Source of the DNA: CAYZWU01 sp964482235
Lineage (GTDB): Bacteria; Planctomycetota; B15-G4; CAYZWU01
Length of the DNA stretch: 64,000 bases
Assembly: GCA_964482235.1 (NCBI GenBank)
Contig: CAYZWU010000019.1
Location: 1-64,000, forward strand
Direction: 5' to 3'
Shown: piece by piece, positions 24,438 through 33,345 of the stretch
Numbering within the stretch: the first letter of the stretch is position 1
Layout of the letters: each line of letters begins with the position of its first letter
The notes under the pieces: model-generated
Told to the model about the DNA's origin: nothing
Databases searched by the model: none
The model's input: the letters and a program-made list of their open reading frames with translations, nothing else
Translations under genes and position numbers: made by a program

Positions 24438-24465
24438 AGAGTAAGATATCCTAGGCAGGTGTCAA
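24438..24465 (-). promoter_or_regulatory. Possible promoter of the ClC gene
   Basis: A perfect TTGACA (24460-24465) is followed by a 16-bp spacer and TACTCT (24438-24443, three of six matches) on the minus strand, about 90 bases before the ClC start. Confidence 0.35.
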
Positions 24466-24514
24466 TGATTTTGAATGGTATTCGACTTTTTTTCTGGACC
24501 GGCGGACCTGACCG

Positions 24515-25996
24515 TCACTTGCCGCTGTTCTCGTACTGCCGGAGCTTCTCCTCGAAGCTCGGTACGATGGGGCAGTCGGCAGGCACGAGCCCGATCGCCG
24601 TCCGCTGCACGCTGGCCGCTTTTCCGAACTCCCCCAGGTCCGCATAGGCGGCGGCCATGGTGTCGAGCACGCCGGCATGCTTCCAACCCGTGTCATCAGC
24701 CAGAAGCTGCATGATCGTCAATGCTTTACGGGAATTCTGGATCGCCTCGATCCCGGAGGTGAGGCAGCGGCGCGCCACCTCGAAAAGTGCCGTGGCATCG
24801 AAGCAGCTGCCCTCCTCGAGGATCCGGAAGAACTGTACCGAATTCTCCTCCAGTCCCTTCTGTTCGCAGATTCTCGAAAGGGCGGCCAGCGTGCTGCAGG
24901 TGTTGTCCCCGGACTGGAATGCCAACCGGTACCAGTACAGGGCTTCATCGAGGCGGCCGAGGTTGTCGAGCAGCTCGCCCAGCTCCGCCATGGGCCTGGG
25001 ATCGGACATTCCGTTCATCCGGATAGAGGCTCGAAACTCGATGATCGCTTCGTTGAGTCGGCCCTTGGAAAGAAAGATCAGCGCCAGGCCGGAGTGCGCC
25101 ACGGGCATCTCGCCCCCCTTGGTGATGGCGATCTGGTAATGGTAGGCAGCCGCCTCGTTCTCGCCGAGGATCTGGAAGGAGACGCCGAGACGCGTCCGCA
25201 CATCGGATTGCTCCGGACCCAGCTCGAGCGACATGGTGAACGCCCTGACCGCAGCCTCCGTGTCACCCATCTCGAGATAGACGTCTCCGAGGCTCGCATA
25301 GGGCAGCGGATCCTCGTATTCCAGCGAGGCGTTGATCTCGATCGCTTTCAGGATCGATTTCTCGGCAGCATCCAGATCATTCCTGATGAAGTGGACCGTA
25401 CCGAGGTTCACGTGAAGCTCGGATACCATCGGATCGATCTCGATGCCTTTCTCGAACACGCCACGCGCCTCGTCGATCTCTCCCAGGTGGACCAGCACGG
25501 ATCCGAGATTGTTGTACAGGCCGGAATCAAGGGGGGTGTATTCCAGGGCCTGCCGAAAGAAGAACTCCGCCTCGTTGTTGAGGCCGTTGTCGTAGAGAAT
25601 CCTTCCCGCGATCCTGTATCCTTCCGGCTTGTCGGGGTCCCTTTCGGCATAAACGGCGAAGTCGCGGCATCCCCTTTCGAGATCATTGATCAGGATCCTC
25701 GAAAAGCCGCGAACCAGGAACGGCTCGATCGTCTCCGGATCCATCTCGATGGCGATGCTCATGTTCTCGATGCACTTCTTGTAATCGCCCTGATAAAAAT
25801 CCATGGATCCGTGGAGAAAGGCTTCCTCGCTGCTCTCGTAGGCGGCCTTCTTGTCCTTCGCGGCCGGCTTCTTGTCGAAAGCCAGCTCCTCGGCTGCCCC
25901 GAACGGACAGATACAGAGGAAAAAAGCCGCAAGGCCGATCAACGCCCCGGTTTGACCGAGGCGCCCCTTCTCGTAGCGATGTTCCAGATAATCCAT
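24515..25996 (-). CDS. Exported tetratricopeptide-repeat protein
   Basis: The protein has 493 residues. A signal or anchor segment (TGALIGLAAFFLCICPFGAA) is followed by a lysine-rich linker and about ten TPR units. Clear 34-residue repeats include AFLHGSMDFYQGDYKKCIEN, SGLYNNLGSVLVHLGEIDEA, SELHVNLGTVHFIRNDLDAA and AHSGLALIFLSKGRLNEAII, each with the W/L-G-Y/F-A-P TPR pattern. It probably assembles protein complexes on the periplasmic face. The ATG follows AAGGGGAAGG. It is divergent from the next gene across a 224-bp AT-rich gap. Confidence 0.85.
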   Translation of the reverse strand: MDYLEHRYEKGRLGQTGALIGLAAFFLCICPFGAAEELAFDKKPAAKDKKAAYESSEEAFLHGSMDFYQGDYKKCIENMSIAIEMDPETIEPFLVRGFSRILINDLERGCRDFAVYAERDPDKPEGYRIAGRILYDNGLNNEAEFFFRQALEYTPLDSGLYNNLGSVLVHLGEIDEARGVFEKGIEIDPMVSELHVNLGTVHFIRNDLDAAEKSILKAIEINASLEYEDPLPYASLGDVYLEMGDTEAAVRAFTMSLELGPEQSDVRTRLGVSFQILGENEAAAYHYQIAITKGGEMPVAHSGLALIFLSKGRLNEAIIEFRASIRMNGMSDPRPMAELGELLDNLGRLDEALYWYRLAFQSGDNTCSTLAALSRICEQKGLEENSVQFFRILEEGSCFDATALFEVARRCLTSGIEAIQNSRKALTIMQLLADDTGWKHAGVLDTMAAAYADLGEFGKAASVQRTAIGLVPADCPIVPSFEEKLRQYENSGK

Positions 25997-26220
25997 GAGA
26001 GCCTTCCCCTTTCTCCGGATATACCCCTGTTCCCTCCCTCTCTATCGACTTATTTATCTTTTTCATTAAGTTAACGTAACATACTATTGGAGTTAGACTT
26101 AAAAACAACACCGCCTCCTAATGAAACCTGTCGTCGTAATCACCGCGATGCGATACAATGAGCCCTTCGAAGCTGAAAGGCCCTTCTTTGCGGCGGACCG
26201 CCCGATTGACGGAAACGGTC

Positions 26221-28155
26221 ATGAACGAGAAAAGCGTTGTTTTCCTCTTCCTTATCCTTGCTGTCGGCGTGGTTGCGGCGACGGTCTACCTGCTGGGCGG
26301 CGACGGCCTGGACCGGGAAAAAACCCCTGCACCGCAGCCCGAGAGCGAGACCGAGGCCCCTCTGGAAAAAATCCCTGTCACGCCCGAGGAGCCGGACCGT
26401 CCCGGAGAGAACGGGACCGGACAAACCAGAGAAAAGGTTCCGATCGAGGCGACGGATGGCAAGGCGGCCGGCGGCGTGCTCCTCGGACGGGTCGTGACGG
26501 CGGACAACCGACCCGTTGCCGGAGCGAAGGTGGTGCTCTACCGGGTCACCCAGGACCTTTTCATGAGCACGAAGTACAGGACGGGCCAGAGAGCCAAGAC
26601 AGGAAAGGATGGGACATATCGCCTCGAGAAGGTCCCTTCGGGAGTCCCCCTTCTCGTCGAATGCACGGCCGCCGGTCACGCGGCCTCGGAAACGAGTCAT
26701 CCCCCGATCAAGCCGGGCGCCGAGGACCGTGTCATCGATATCACCATGACCAGCGGTTTCCGCATCACCGGCACGGTGACGGACAGGAACGGCCTGCCGA
26801 TCAGCGGAGCCCTCATTCGAGCCAGGAGCCGGTCAACTGTTTCCGGGGGCGGCGAGAAGGAGGCGGCATCCAGCCGGAGCGACCAGGACGGCCGCTTTCA
26901 CCTGGATCATCTCTCATCCAGCTCCCACGAGATCATTGCCGAGGCGGTGGGCTACCTGCCGGTCACGCAGTCGATCCTCTTCGGCTTTCTCGGCAGCCAG
27001 GAGACCGAGTCCAGGCTCGACTTCGTCCTCAGCGAGGCATCGGATTCGATCCGGGGCATCGTGCGCTCCGAGAAGGGCAAGCCGGTCCCCGGAACGACGA
27101 TCCGGGTCTCCCTGACCGGCGGCGGGCCGGCCAACCGCTTCACGATGGAGTGCCGCACCGCCAAGAACGGAACCTTCCTGCTGAACGGCCTCTCGAGCGG
27201 CCTCTACATCCTCACGGCGGAAAGCGGCGGTTTGTTCCTGAAGGAGCCGCTCCAGGTGCAGCCGTCGCCGGACCGCGTCGAGATCGTCCTCCACAGGAAG
27301 GGCGGTGTGAAGGGACGGCTCGTGGCGGATAGCGATCCCCCGGCCCGGTTCTCCATCGCCGTCGACAGGTTCGTGCCCCGCTGGCCGAGGACCCGGCTCA
27401 TCGAGAAGAAGGAGTTCAGCGTCACCCGCGGGCCCGGATTCTCCCTCGCGAACCTGCTGCCGGGGACCTATGTCTTCGTGGTGAAGGCGGACGGTTTTGC
27501 CTGGTCGCGCTCGCCCGATATTCTGGTGACATCGGGCCAGACCACGCAGGATGTGGAGATTTTGCTGAGCAAGGGCGGCGGGCTGCGGGGCCAGCTCTTC
27601 ACCGTGAACGGCCGGCCGATCGGCGGGGCCAGCCTGCGCCTCCTGCACGAGAGCTACTTTCACGGATTCGGATTCGGCGGCCTCGAGGGGACGGCGAAAG
27701 CGGAGCAGGGAAAAACCTGCCTGACCCGTGAAAACGGTTCCTTTCTCCTGGAAAACATCGTGCCCGGCAAGTACTCGATCGAGATCGAGGCCGACGGGAT
27801 GGCGACCAAGGTGCTTCGCGACATCCTGGTGGAGCGCGAGGCGGTGCGCGACCTCGGGCACGTGGCTCTTTCGACAGGCGGCAACATCCTCGGCAATGCC
27901 GTTGACGAGAACGGCATTGCGGCCAGGGGGACGCGCGTCGTGGCCATGGACAGGAAGTCCGGGCTCTTCAAGTCCGCGGTGACCGACAGGAACGGGTTCT
28001 TTCAGATCAAGGGACTCGCGGCAGGGCAGTACATCGTCTACCTGGATGAAACGGCGGGAGCCCTGTCGAGCCTGCGGACGGACGTCACGATCCAGGTGTA
28101 CGAAAACGAAACCGTGCGGGTGGATCTCGCGCCTCGGAAAGACGGCAACCTGTAG
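26221..28155 (+). CDS. Secreted or anchored protein with carboxypeptidase-regulatory-like repeats
   Basis: The ATG at 26221 opens directly into a single transmembrane or signal segment (SVVFLFLILAVGVVAATVYL); an upstream ATG at 26158 adds 21 basic residues. After a proline/glutamate-rich linker come about six beta-sandwich units of the CarboxypepD_reg/DUF4480 type. Examples are LGRVVTADNRPVAGAKVVLY, ITGTVTDRNGLPISGALIRA, IRGIVRSEKGKPVPGTTIRV, LRGQLFTVNGRPIGGASLRL and ILGNAVDENGIAARGTRVVA. Such Ig-like repeats act as surface spacers or adhesins. There is no catalytic domain. Product 644 residues. Confidence 0.85.
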   Translation: MNEKSVVFLFLILAVGVVAATVYLLGGDGLDREKTPAPQPESETEAPLEKIPVTPEEPDRPGENGTGQTREKVPIEATDGKAAGGVLLGRVVTADNRPVAGAKVVLYRVTQDLFMSTKYRTGQRAKTGKDGTYRLEKVPSGVPLLVECTAAGHAASETSHPPIKPGAEDRVIDITMTSGFRITGTVTDRNGLPISGALIRARSRSTVSGGGEKEAASSRSDQDGRFHLDHLSSSSHEIIAEAVGYLPVTQSILFGFLGSQETESRLDFVLSEASDSIRGIVRSEKGKPVPGTTIRVSLTGGGPANRFTMECRTAKNGTFLLNGLSSGLYILTAESGGLFLKEPLQVQPSPDRVEIVLHRKGGVKGRLVADSDPPARFSIAVDRFVPRWPRTRLIEKKEFSVTRGPGFSLANLLPGTYVFVVKADGFAWSRSPDILVTSGQTTQDVEILLSKGGGLRGQLFTVNGRPIGGASLRLLHESYFHGFGFGGLEGTAKAEQGKTCLTRENGSFLLENIVPGKYSIEIEADGMATKVLRDILVEREAVRDLGHVALSTGGNILGNAVDENGIAARGTRVVAMDRKSGLFKSAVTDRNGFFQIKGLAAGQYIVYLDETAGALSSLRTDVTIQVYENETVRVDLAPRKDGNL

Positions 28156-28183
28156 CATGCGGCATTGACGAGAAGGAGGCTTC

Positions 28184-29146
28184 TTGGTCCGCTCCATCAA
28201 TCCATACCGACTGGCCTGGTCGATCAAGGTGACGCGGCTCTTCGGCATCGACATCAAGGTTCACCTTGTCTTCATCCTCTTCGTGTTCCTCATCTGTCTC
28301 TGGAACGTGCAGGAAACAGGTAGCCTGATGACGGGATTCCAGACCTTCATCCGCGTCTCCCTGCTCTTTCTCTGCGTACTCTTTCACGAGATCGGGCATT
28401 CGCTGGCGGCGAGGCGGCTCGGCGTCGAGGTGATCGACATCACGCTCTGGCCCCTGGGCGGCCTGGCCAGGCTCGGCGTCATTCCGGAGATCCCTTCGGT
28501 GGAGCTCCGCATCGCCCTGGCCGGACCGGCGGTCAACTTCGCGTTCATCATCCTGATCGTGGCCCTCGATTCGATCTTCATGGGCACGATTTCCTATCCA
28601 CGGCTCTTCGAACCCTTCTCCCCCTATCTGAACCTCGTCGAGTTCCTCGTCCTGGTGAACGCCTTCATGGGAACGTTGAACCTGCTCCCCGCCTTTCCCC
28701 TCGACGGCGGAAGGATCCTCAGGGCATTGGCGGCGATCCCGCTCCCCTACCTCAAGGCCACGAGAATCGCCGTGACCACGGGCAAGATCTTCGCCTTCAC
28801 GGGGTTCGTCTGCCTCGCGCTGAACGGGATGATCTTCAGCAGTCTCTGGCTGACCCTCATCTGCCTCTTCATCTACTGGGCCGGCAACACGGAGCTGCGG
28901 GCCGTGCGGGCACGGGAATTCCTGAAGGTCGCCGCAGGCCGGAGAGGCCGGCCCGCCGGGCCGGAAAATCCGAACGTCATCGATGCCGAGGTGATCTCCT
29001 CGTACACTCCCGGATCCGGGGAGCCCGAGGAGGGAGAAGCCTCCCGCTATCCCCGGTCCGGCGCGGACATCAAGCGGCACATGGATCAGACGGAGAGGGA
29101 GTTCATCGAGATGATGGAGCGGTTGAAGCGCAACGGCGGGAACTGA
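28184..29146 (+). CDS. Site-2 protease family membrane metalloprotease (M50)
   Basis: The protein has 320 residues and about six transmembrane segments. The zinc motif HEIGH (68-72) lies in the second hydrophobic segment, and the third ligand is Asp174 in NLLPAFPLDGGRILR. PLGGLARLG between them is typical of the SpoIVFB/Rv2869-like subgroup without PDZ or CBS domains. Such enzymes cut transmembrane substrates, often anti-sigma factors. The TTG start at 28184 is supported by AAGGAGG five bases before. The tail after about residue 240 is hydrophilic. The 3' end overlaps the convergent transporter gene by 44 bases. Confidence 0.9.
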   Translation: MVRSINPYRLAWSIKVTRLFGIDIKVHLVFILFVFLICLWNVQETGSLMTGFQTFIRVSLLFLCVLFHEIGHSLAARRLGVEVIDITLWPLGGLARLGVIPEIPSVELRIALAGPAVNFAFIILIVALDSIFMGTISYPRLFEPFSPYLNLVEFLVLVNAFMGTLNLLPAFPLDGGRILRALAAIPLPYLKATRIAVTTGKIFAFTGFVCLALNGMIFSSLWLTLICLFIYWAGNTELRAVRAREFLKVAAGRRGRPAGPENPNVIDAEVISSYTPGSGEPEEGEASRYPRSGADIKRHMDQTEREFIEMMERLKRNGGN

Positions 29147-30344
29147 TGAGGAAGCCCACCCCCACGAGGAGGGAGACGAGCAGCAAGAGGGCCGAGCAGA
29201 GATAGTCATCCGTCACGTCGGCGAGGAGGGCAAATAGAGGGGCGTTGAGGATGCTCAGCTTGTTGGTCAGCCCGTAGAGCCCGAAGAAGGCGCCTGTCTC
29301 TCCTCCGGGGGAAAGATCGACGACCCACTTCCGGCCCGCCACCCAGATGCCGGCCACGCCGGGCCCGCCCAGGAGGACGATCGACCAGAAGACCACCGAG
29401 GATGTACCGGAAAACTGGGCGAGAGCGATCGCCGCGAAGAGGCAGGACACCGCGAGGATCATCACGATCCGCGGTGTGAACCTGTCGGCGGCAAAGCCCG
29501 ATGCCACACCGCCCGCGCAGGCGGCGATGTTCAGGAAGATCAGGAGCTCGAGGATCATCGATCCGTCGAAACCGAACCCTTCCTCGAGATAGACGACGAT
29601 GAAGAAGAAGACGGCGTTCATCGCATCGGCACAGAGGAAGTTGCCGATGATGAAGCGACGCCTCATCTTGTCGCGGAGGAGACCGGCGAACTCCTTGAAT
29701 GCGGGAAGAGCGGTGGACCGCTCCGGCTTCTTCTCCGGCACGAAGAAAAGCAGGGGGAGGGTGAAGAGAAGAAAGAGCACCGCCGCGACCAGGTAGGCCA
29801 GCCAGTAGGCCGTCTCCTCCCCGCTCCCCTCTGTTCCCGAGGCGCCGTCGCCGCCATGCGCCTGCATCAGCCAGTCCACAAGGCAGAGGCTCACGATCAC
29901 GCCGGCATATCCCGCACCGACGCCGATGCCGGAGAGCCGTCCCATCCGTTCGGTCGAAGCCACGGCCGGCAGCAGGTTGTTGTAGGGAACGAGAGCCAGC
30001 TGGTAGAAGACCTGGGCCACGGCGATGAGGATCACCATCTTCCACGGCGTCTCCGCCAGGCCGAGACAGGCCGTGGCGATGGTGCAGAAAAGCGTGAGCA
30101 CCACGACCGACCTCTTGGAGAAGCCGCGCCTTCCCACGTAGCGCCCCAGCCAGGGCGCCAGGAAGGCGGCGGCCAGCATGGCGGGGAAGAAGCCGAGGTT
30201 GATGCAGAGATGGCTGCCTGTCTCCCTGAGGATGTGCTCGGGATAGTACCGGGTGACGACGACGGCGTAGAAGATCGTGTTCGCGAAATCGTAGAGAACC
30301 CAGGATGATCCGGGAAGAAGCCTGTTGGCGGCGACTCCTTTCAT
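29103..30344 (-). CDS. MFS transporter, UMF1/Atg22-like
   Basis: This is a polytopic protein of about twelve transmembrane segments. The opening LLPGSSWVLYDFANTIFYAV matches the WxLYDFANS motif of the UMF1 (Atg22-like) family, and YVGRRGFSKRS is the MFS loop 2-3 signature (GxxGRR). The ATG at 30344 (413 residues) was chosen over one at 30383 because family members start close to the YDFAN motif. The substrate is unknown; relatives export amino acids or sugars. Its end overlaps the convergent M50 gene. Confidence 0.85.
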   Translation of the reverse strand: MKGVAANRLLPGSSWVLYDFANTIFYAVVVTRYYPEHILRETGSHLCINLGFFPAMLAAAFLAPWLGRYVGRRGFSKRSVVVLTLFCTIATACLGLAETPWKMVILIAVAQVFYQLALVPYNNLLPAVASTERMGRLSGIGVGAGYAGVIVSLCLVDWLMQAHGGDGASGTEGSGEETAYWLAYLVAAVLFLLFTLPLLFFVPEKKPERSTALPAFKEFAGLLRDKMRRRFIIGNFLCADAMNAVFFFIVVYLEEGFGFDGSMILELLIFLNIAACAGGVASGFAADRFTPRIVMILAVSCLFAAIALAQFSGTSSVVFWSIVLLGGPGVAGIWVAGRKWVVDLSPGGETGAFFGLYGLTNKLSILNAPLFALLADVTDDYLCSALLLLVSLLVGVGFLISSRRCASTAPSSR

Positions 30345-30402
30345 GATCGAGGCTCTCTGGTCCACTGCCTCTCCCTGCAGCATCGGATCGCGGGGTCAGG
30401 CG

Positions 30403-32331
30403 TCATCGGGGAAAACTCTTCTTGAAAGACCTGAGGGCCTGATCGATCTCGTTTCGCTCCATGTTCTCCTTTCCGGTCAGGAAGATCCGCACCATCCAAT
30501 CGTACCGGCCGGGCGGAGGCTCGGCGTGCGAACCGGGCACGATCCGGAACGAGTGGCCTCCCTTTCCTCCCTCATCGCAGCCGACGTCGAAGCTCTCCGA
30601 TGCCCCGTCATCGGGCTGCAGGCAGATCATGAAAGGCCCCGACACGACGGCGTCGCCCATCGAGCCCAGATCCTTCCAGCCCGGCCGCGATGCCTTGAGG
30701 CCGTCCAGGGGGACGGTGAGCGTCGCCACTGGATCGAACGCCTTGTCGAGCAGCGTGGCCGTCAGGTTGCCGCCGCCGCTCTCCTTGCTGCGGCAGAAGA
30801 GCTTGAGCGACTCGATCCTCCATTGACCGGGCGGCGTGTGAAAGATCATCGTGCTGCCCGACGCCGGAAAGGCAACGCTCTCCGCCGAGTTGTCGTCATA
30901 GGAGAGGATCACCTGGCTCCTGTACCTCTTGCCCTTGATACCGGCAAAGGTGGCGGGCGCCTCGAAGTCGGGCTTGGGAAAGAGCCAGAGGAAGGGGGGC
31001 TCGATCAGATCGGGAGGGAAGAGCGTTTCCGGGAGCCTTCCCGCTGTCGCGGCCTCCACGTCGCTCTTCAGGTTCTTGATAAAATCCCGCGAAGCATGCG
31101 ATGCCTCGAAGTTCTTCTTCAGGGCGTTCCGGAGCTTGTCCATGGTGATGAATCGATCCAGTTCGCAGAGGAAGCGGGCGTAGCGACGGGCCATGTCTCC
31201 CTCCTCTCCGGTCTCGATCCACTTCTTCAGGTGGAGCGGCCCCTCCTCGCGGAGATAGCTGTACCGGATCGGCCAGAGCTTCTGCCCCCACTTCTTCTTC
31301 ACGTATTCGAGCGTCTCGGCCGCCATCCAGGATGAGATCCCCTCCTCCATGCCGCCGGGCATGACGCGGCTGTCGGGGAACTCCTTTCTGAGGGCGACCG
31401 CGGCCAGCGCCTTGCAGAAGCCGAACAGGTGATGGCACGTTCCGCCGCGGGCAACGGGTAGAAGCTCGGTCCGTCCCTTCAGGTTCCAGATGATCGTATC
31501 GGACTCTCCCAGGGTCACCGAGGTCTCCTTCGAGGAGTCCATCCCGGCGCGGATCAGGACCTTGTCCGGGAGCTCGAGGCCGTAGCCGCTGACGAGAAAC
31601 TCCCTGGCGCTCTCCAGCAGCCGCACGACCGAGACGCCCCACTTGTCCTCGATCCCCTTGTAGAGGAAGGTGAAATGATCGGAATCGTGCTTCTTCTCCT
31701 CGGGCTCGACCGGTTTGTCCGACGAGGTGACCAGGGAAGGGGCCGCCGGATCGTAGCGCCTCATCTTGCCCTTGTACTTGCTGCGCACCTTCACCTCGAT
31801 GCACCAATCCACGTTCCAGGGCTGGCCGTTCTCCTCGACGAGAGGGAAGAGCTTGCAGTCGGGATTCGCCAGCATCGAGTGGCCGCCGCCGGTGGCCACG
31901 TACCCCACATAGACGCCCTTCTCCTTGTTCGGCTTGAAGTCGACGATGACCCAGAACTCCGGGGGGAGCTCCGTCGGCACGATCTTGATCCCGTGCCACT
32001 CGGGCGTACTGGTGAAGTGGGAGCGCGGATGATCCGACTGGGCGTAGACCTTGCCGTCCATGTCCATGAAGGAGATGGTGAAGACATCGCGCCCCTGGAC
32101 ACCGCCGCCGTAGGCCTCGCCGTAGACCTTGACGCCGACGGCCCACCAGGTCTTCTTCGAATCGCTCACCTCGAGCCGCAAGGCATGCCCATGGCCGCCG
32201 ATGCAGGTGATCTGATCGCTGTTCTCTCCCCCCCTCACCCGTGCGAGGTATTCGTCCGCACCGGCCTCAGGCGGCAAGAGTGCGGCAAGAATCACCAGGC
32301 TGACGGGCAGGATCAATCCATACGGTTTCAT
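30403..32331 (-). CDS. Secreted protein with a degenerate peptidase-like (gluzincin-type) region
   Basis: From the ATG at 32331, which follows GAGGAAAG, the protein has 642 residues and a signal peptide (KPYGLILPVSLVILAALLPP, then EAGA). The N-terminal third is a beta-rich domain. The middle has the layout of extracytoplasmic gluzincin/DUF1570-like peptidases: GGTCHHLFGF where HExxH would sit, then GGMEEGISSWMAAE, the usual position of the third ligand glutamate. The HExxH motif is not intact, so catalysis is doubtful. The C-terminus (about 480-620) looks like a carbohydrate-binding-like sandwich. Function unknown. Confidence 0.72.
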   Translation of the reverse strand: MKPYGLILPVSLVILAALLPPEAGADEYLARVRGGENSDQITCIGGHGHALRLEVSDSKKTWWAVGVKVYGEAYGGGVQGRDVFTISFMDMDGKVYAQSDHPRSHFTSTPEWHGIKIVPTELPPEFWVIVDFKPNKEKGVYVGYVATGGGHSMLANPDCKLFPLVEENGQPWNVDWCIEVKVRSKYKGKMRRYDPAAPSLVTSSDKPVEPEEKKHDSDHFTFLYKGIEDKWGVSVVRLLESAREFLVSGYGLELPDKVLIRAGMDSSKETSVTLGESDTIIWNLKGRTELLPVARGGTCHHLFGFCKALAAVALRKEFPDSRVMPGGMEEGISSWMAAETLEYVKKKWGQKLWPIRYSYLREEGPLHLKKWIETGEEGDMARRYARFLCELDRFITMDKLRNALKKNFEASHASRDFIKNLKSDVEAATAGRLPETLFPPDLIEPPFLWLFPKPDFEAPATFAGIKGKRYRSQVILSYDDNSAESVAFPASGSTMIFHTPPGQWRIESLKLFCRSKESGGGNLTATLLDKAFDPVATLTVPLDGLKASRPGWKDLGSMGDAVVSGPFMICLQPDDGASESFDVGCDEGGKGGHSFRIVPGSHAEPPPGRYDWMVRIFLTGKENMERNEIDQALRSFKKSFPR

Positions 32332-32399
32332 TTCTTTCCTCTGCAAGGGGACCGGTGCAAGGGGCCGGATTTTTCGAAGGCAACGGTACAATCCCGTTT

Positions 32400-32427
32400 A
32401 CTCTACCCGGTAACCGTGCCCTGTCAA
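32400..32427 (-). promoter_or_regulatory. Promoter of the secreted peptidase-like protein
   Basis: A perfect TTGACA (32422-32427), a 16-bp spacer and TAGAGT (32400-32405, four of six) lie on the minus strand, about 70 bases before the ATG at 32331. Confidence 0.5.
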
Positions 32428-32509
32428 GAAATGCCGTGAACCCCCATTCCTCTTGACCTATGATGCGTCACGAACGAGGAGTATTGTTCCGGAACGTCTG
32501 GAGAAAGAG

Positions 32510-33277
32510 ATGTCCTCAGGCTCCACAGCGGGATCGACCCCCCGCTTTCTCGAGATCGCCGTTGTTCTCGTGCAGCCGGCCGGGCTCAGGAACATCGGTT
32601 CCGTGGCACGGGCAATGAAGAACTGCGGATTCACGGACCTCGTGATCGTTTCTCCTCCCGAGTTCCGTGTTCCCGAAGCCTACGCGATGGCATCGAACTC
32701 GCGCGAGGTCCTCGACGCGGCCCGCTGCTTCGACACCCTCGAGGAGGCTCTCGAGGACAGGCACACAGTCTTCGCCGTCACGGCGCGGCCGCGGTTCAAG
32801 AAGAGCCGGCTTCTGCCCCGGGAAGCGGCGGCCCTCTGGCAGGAGGAGAAGAGGAAAGGACATCGGGCGGCGCTGGTCTTCGGCCCCGAGGATCACGGCC
32901 TCTCGTCGGATCACGTCTCTCTCTGCCGGCACCTCGTCGGCATCCCGGCGCACCCCGACCTCACGTCGTTCAACCTCGCCCAGGCGGTCTGCCTCCTCTG
33001 CCATGCCTTCTACATGGAAGAAGCCTCGAGCGCCCCCGGAGAGTTGCTGGCGGAAGAGAAGGCCCGCCCGGAGATCTGCGAGCACGACGACAAGGTGCGG
33101 ATCAAGGGCGCCGTGGCCTCCCTGCTCGGGGAGGCCGGCTACATGACGCCCGAAAGGGAGATCCCTCTGGAGGGGACGATCGACAGGCTCGTCTTCGACA
33201 GCGCCATCGAGACCCGCGACGTGCGGAACATCCTCGCCGCGGTGCGCCATCTCAGGTACGTGATGGAGAAGAAGTAG
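32510..33277 (+). CDS. trmJ: SpoU-family RNA 2'-O-methyltransferase, TrmJ-like
   Basis: The protein has 255 residues from the ATG at 32510, which follows GGAG by 6 bases. The three SPOUT motifs are visible: motif 1 GLRNIGSVARAMKNCGF, motif 2 RAALVFGPEDHGLSSD and motif 3 TSFNLAQAVCLLCHAFY. These form the knotted SAM site. TrmJ methylates the 2'-OH of nucleotide 32 in tRNAs; the PEDHGLS and SFNLAQAV variants fit TrmJ better than TrmH or RlmB. A TTG at 32453 in the same frame would add 19 residues. It is convergent with the HEAT-VWA gene. Confidence 0.9.
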   Translation: MSSGSTAGSTPRFLEIAVVLVQPAGLRNIGSVARAMKNCGFTDLVIVSPPEFRVPEAYAMASNSREVLDAARCFDTLEEALEDRHTVFAVTARPRFKKSRLLPREAAALWQEEKRKGHRAALVFGPEDHGLSSDHVSLCRHLVGIPAHPDLTSFNLAQAVCLLCHAFYMEEASSAPGELLAEEKARPEICEHDDKVRIKGAVASLLGEAGYMTPEREIPLEGTIDRLVFDSAIETRDVRNILAAVRHLRYVMEKK

Positions 33278-33279
33278 GC

Positions 33280-33328
33280 TCGACGTTTCGCAAGAACGTC
33301 GATCATTGGCACCGGTTCCCATGAACCG
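33280..33328. terminator. Two hairpins in the convergent gap after trmJ
   Basis: TCGACGTT/AACGTCGA (33280-33287 and 33295-33302) forms an 8-bp stem with a 7-nt loop. A second 6-bp stem CGGTTC/GAACCG follows (33313-33328). Both lie between convergent stops and could end transcripts from either side, but neither has a run of T, so they may work as transcript-end stabilisers or with Rho. Confidence 0.4.
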
Positions 33329-33345
33329 AGCCGTCGCTCTGGGTT

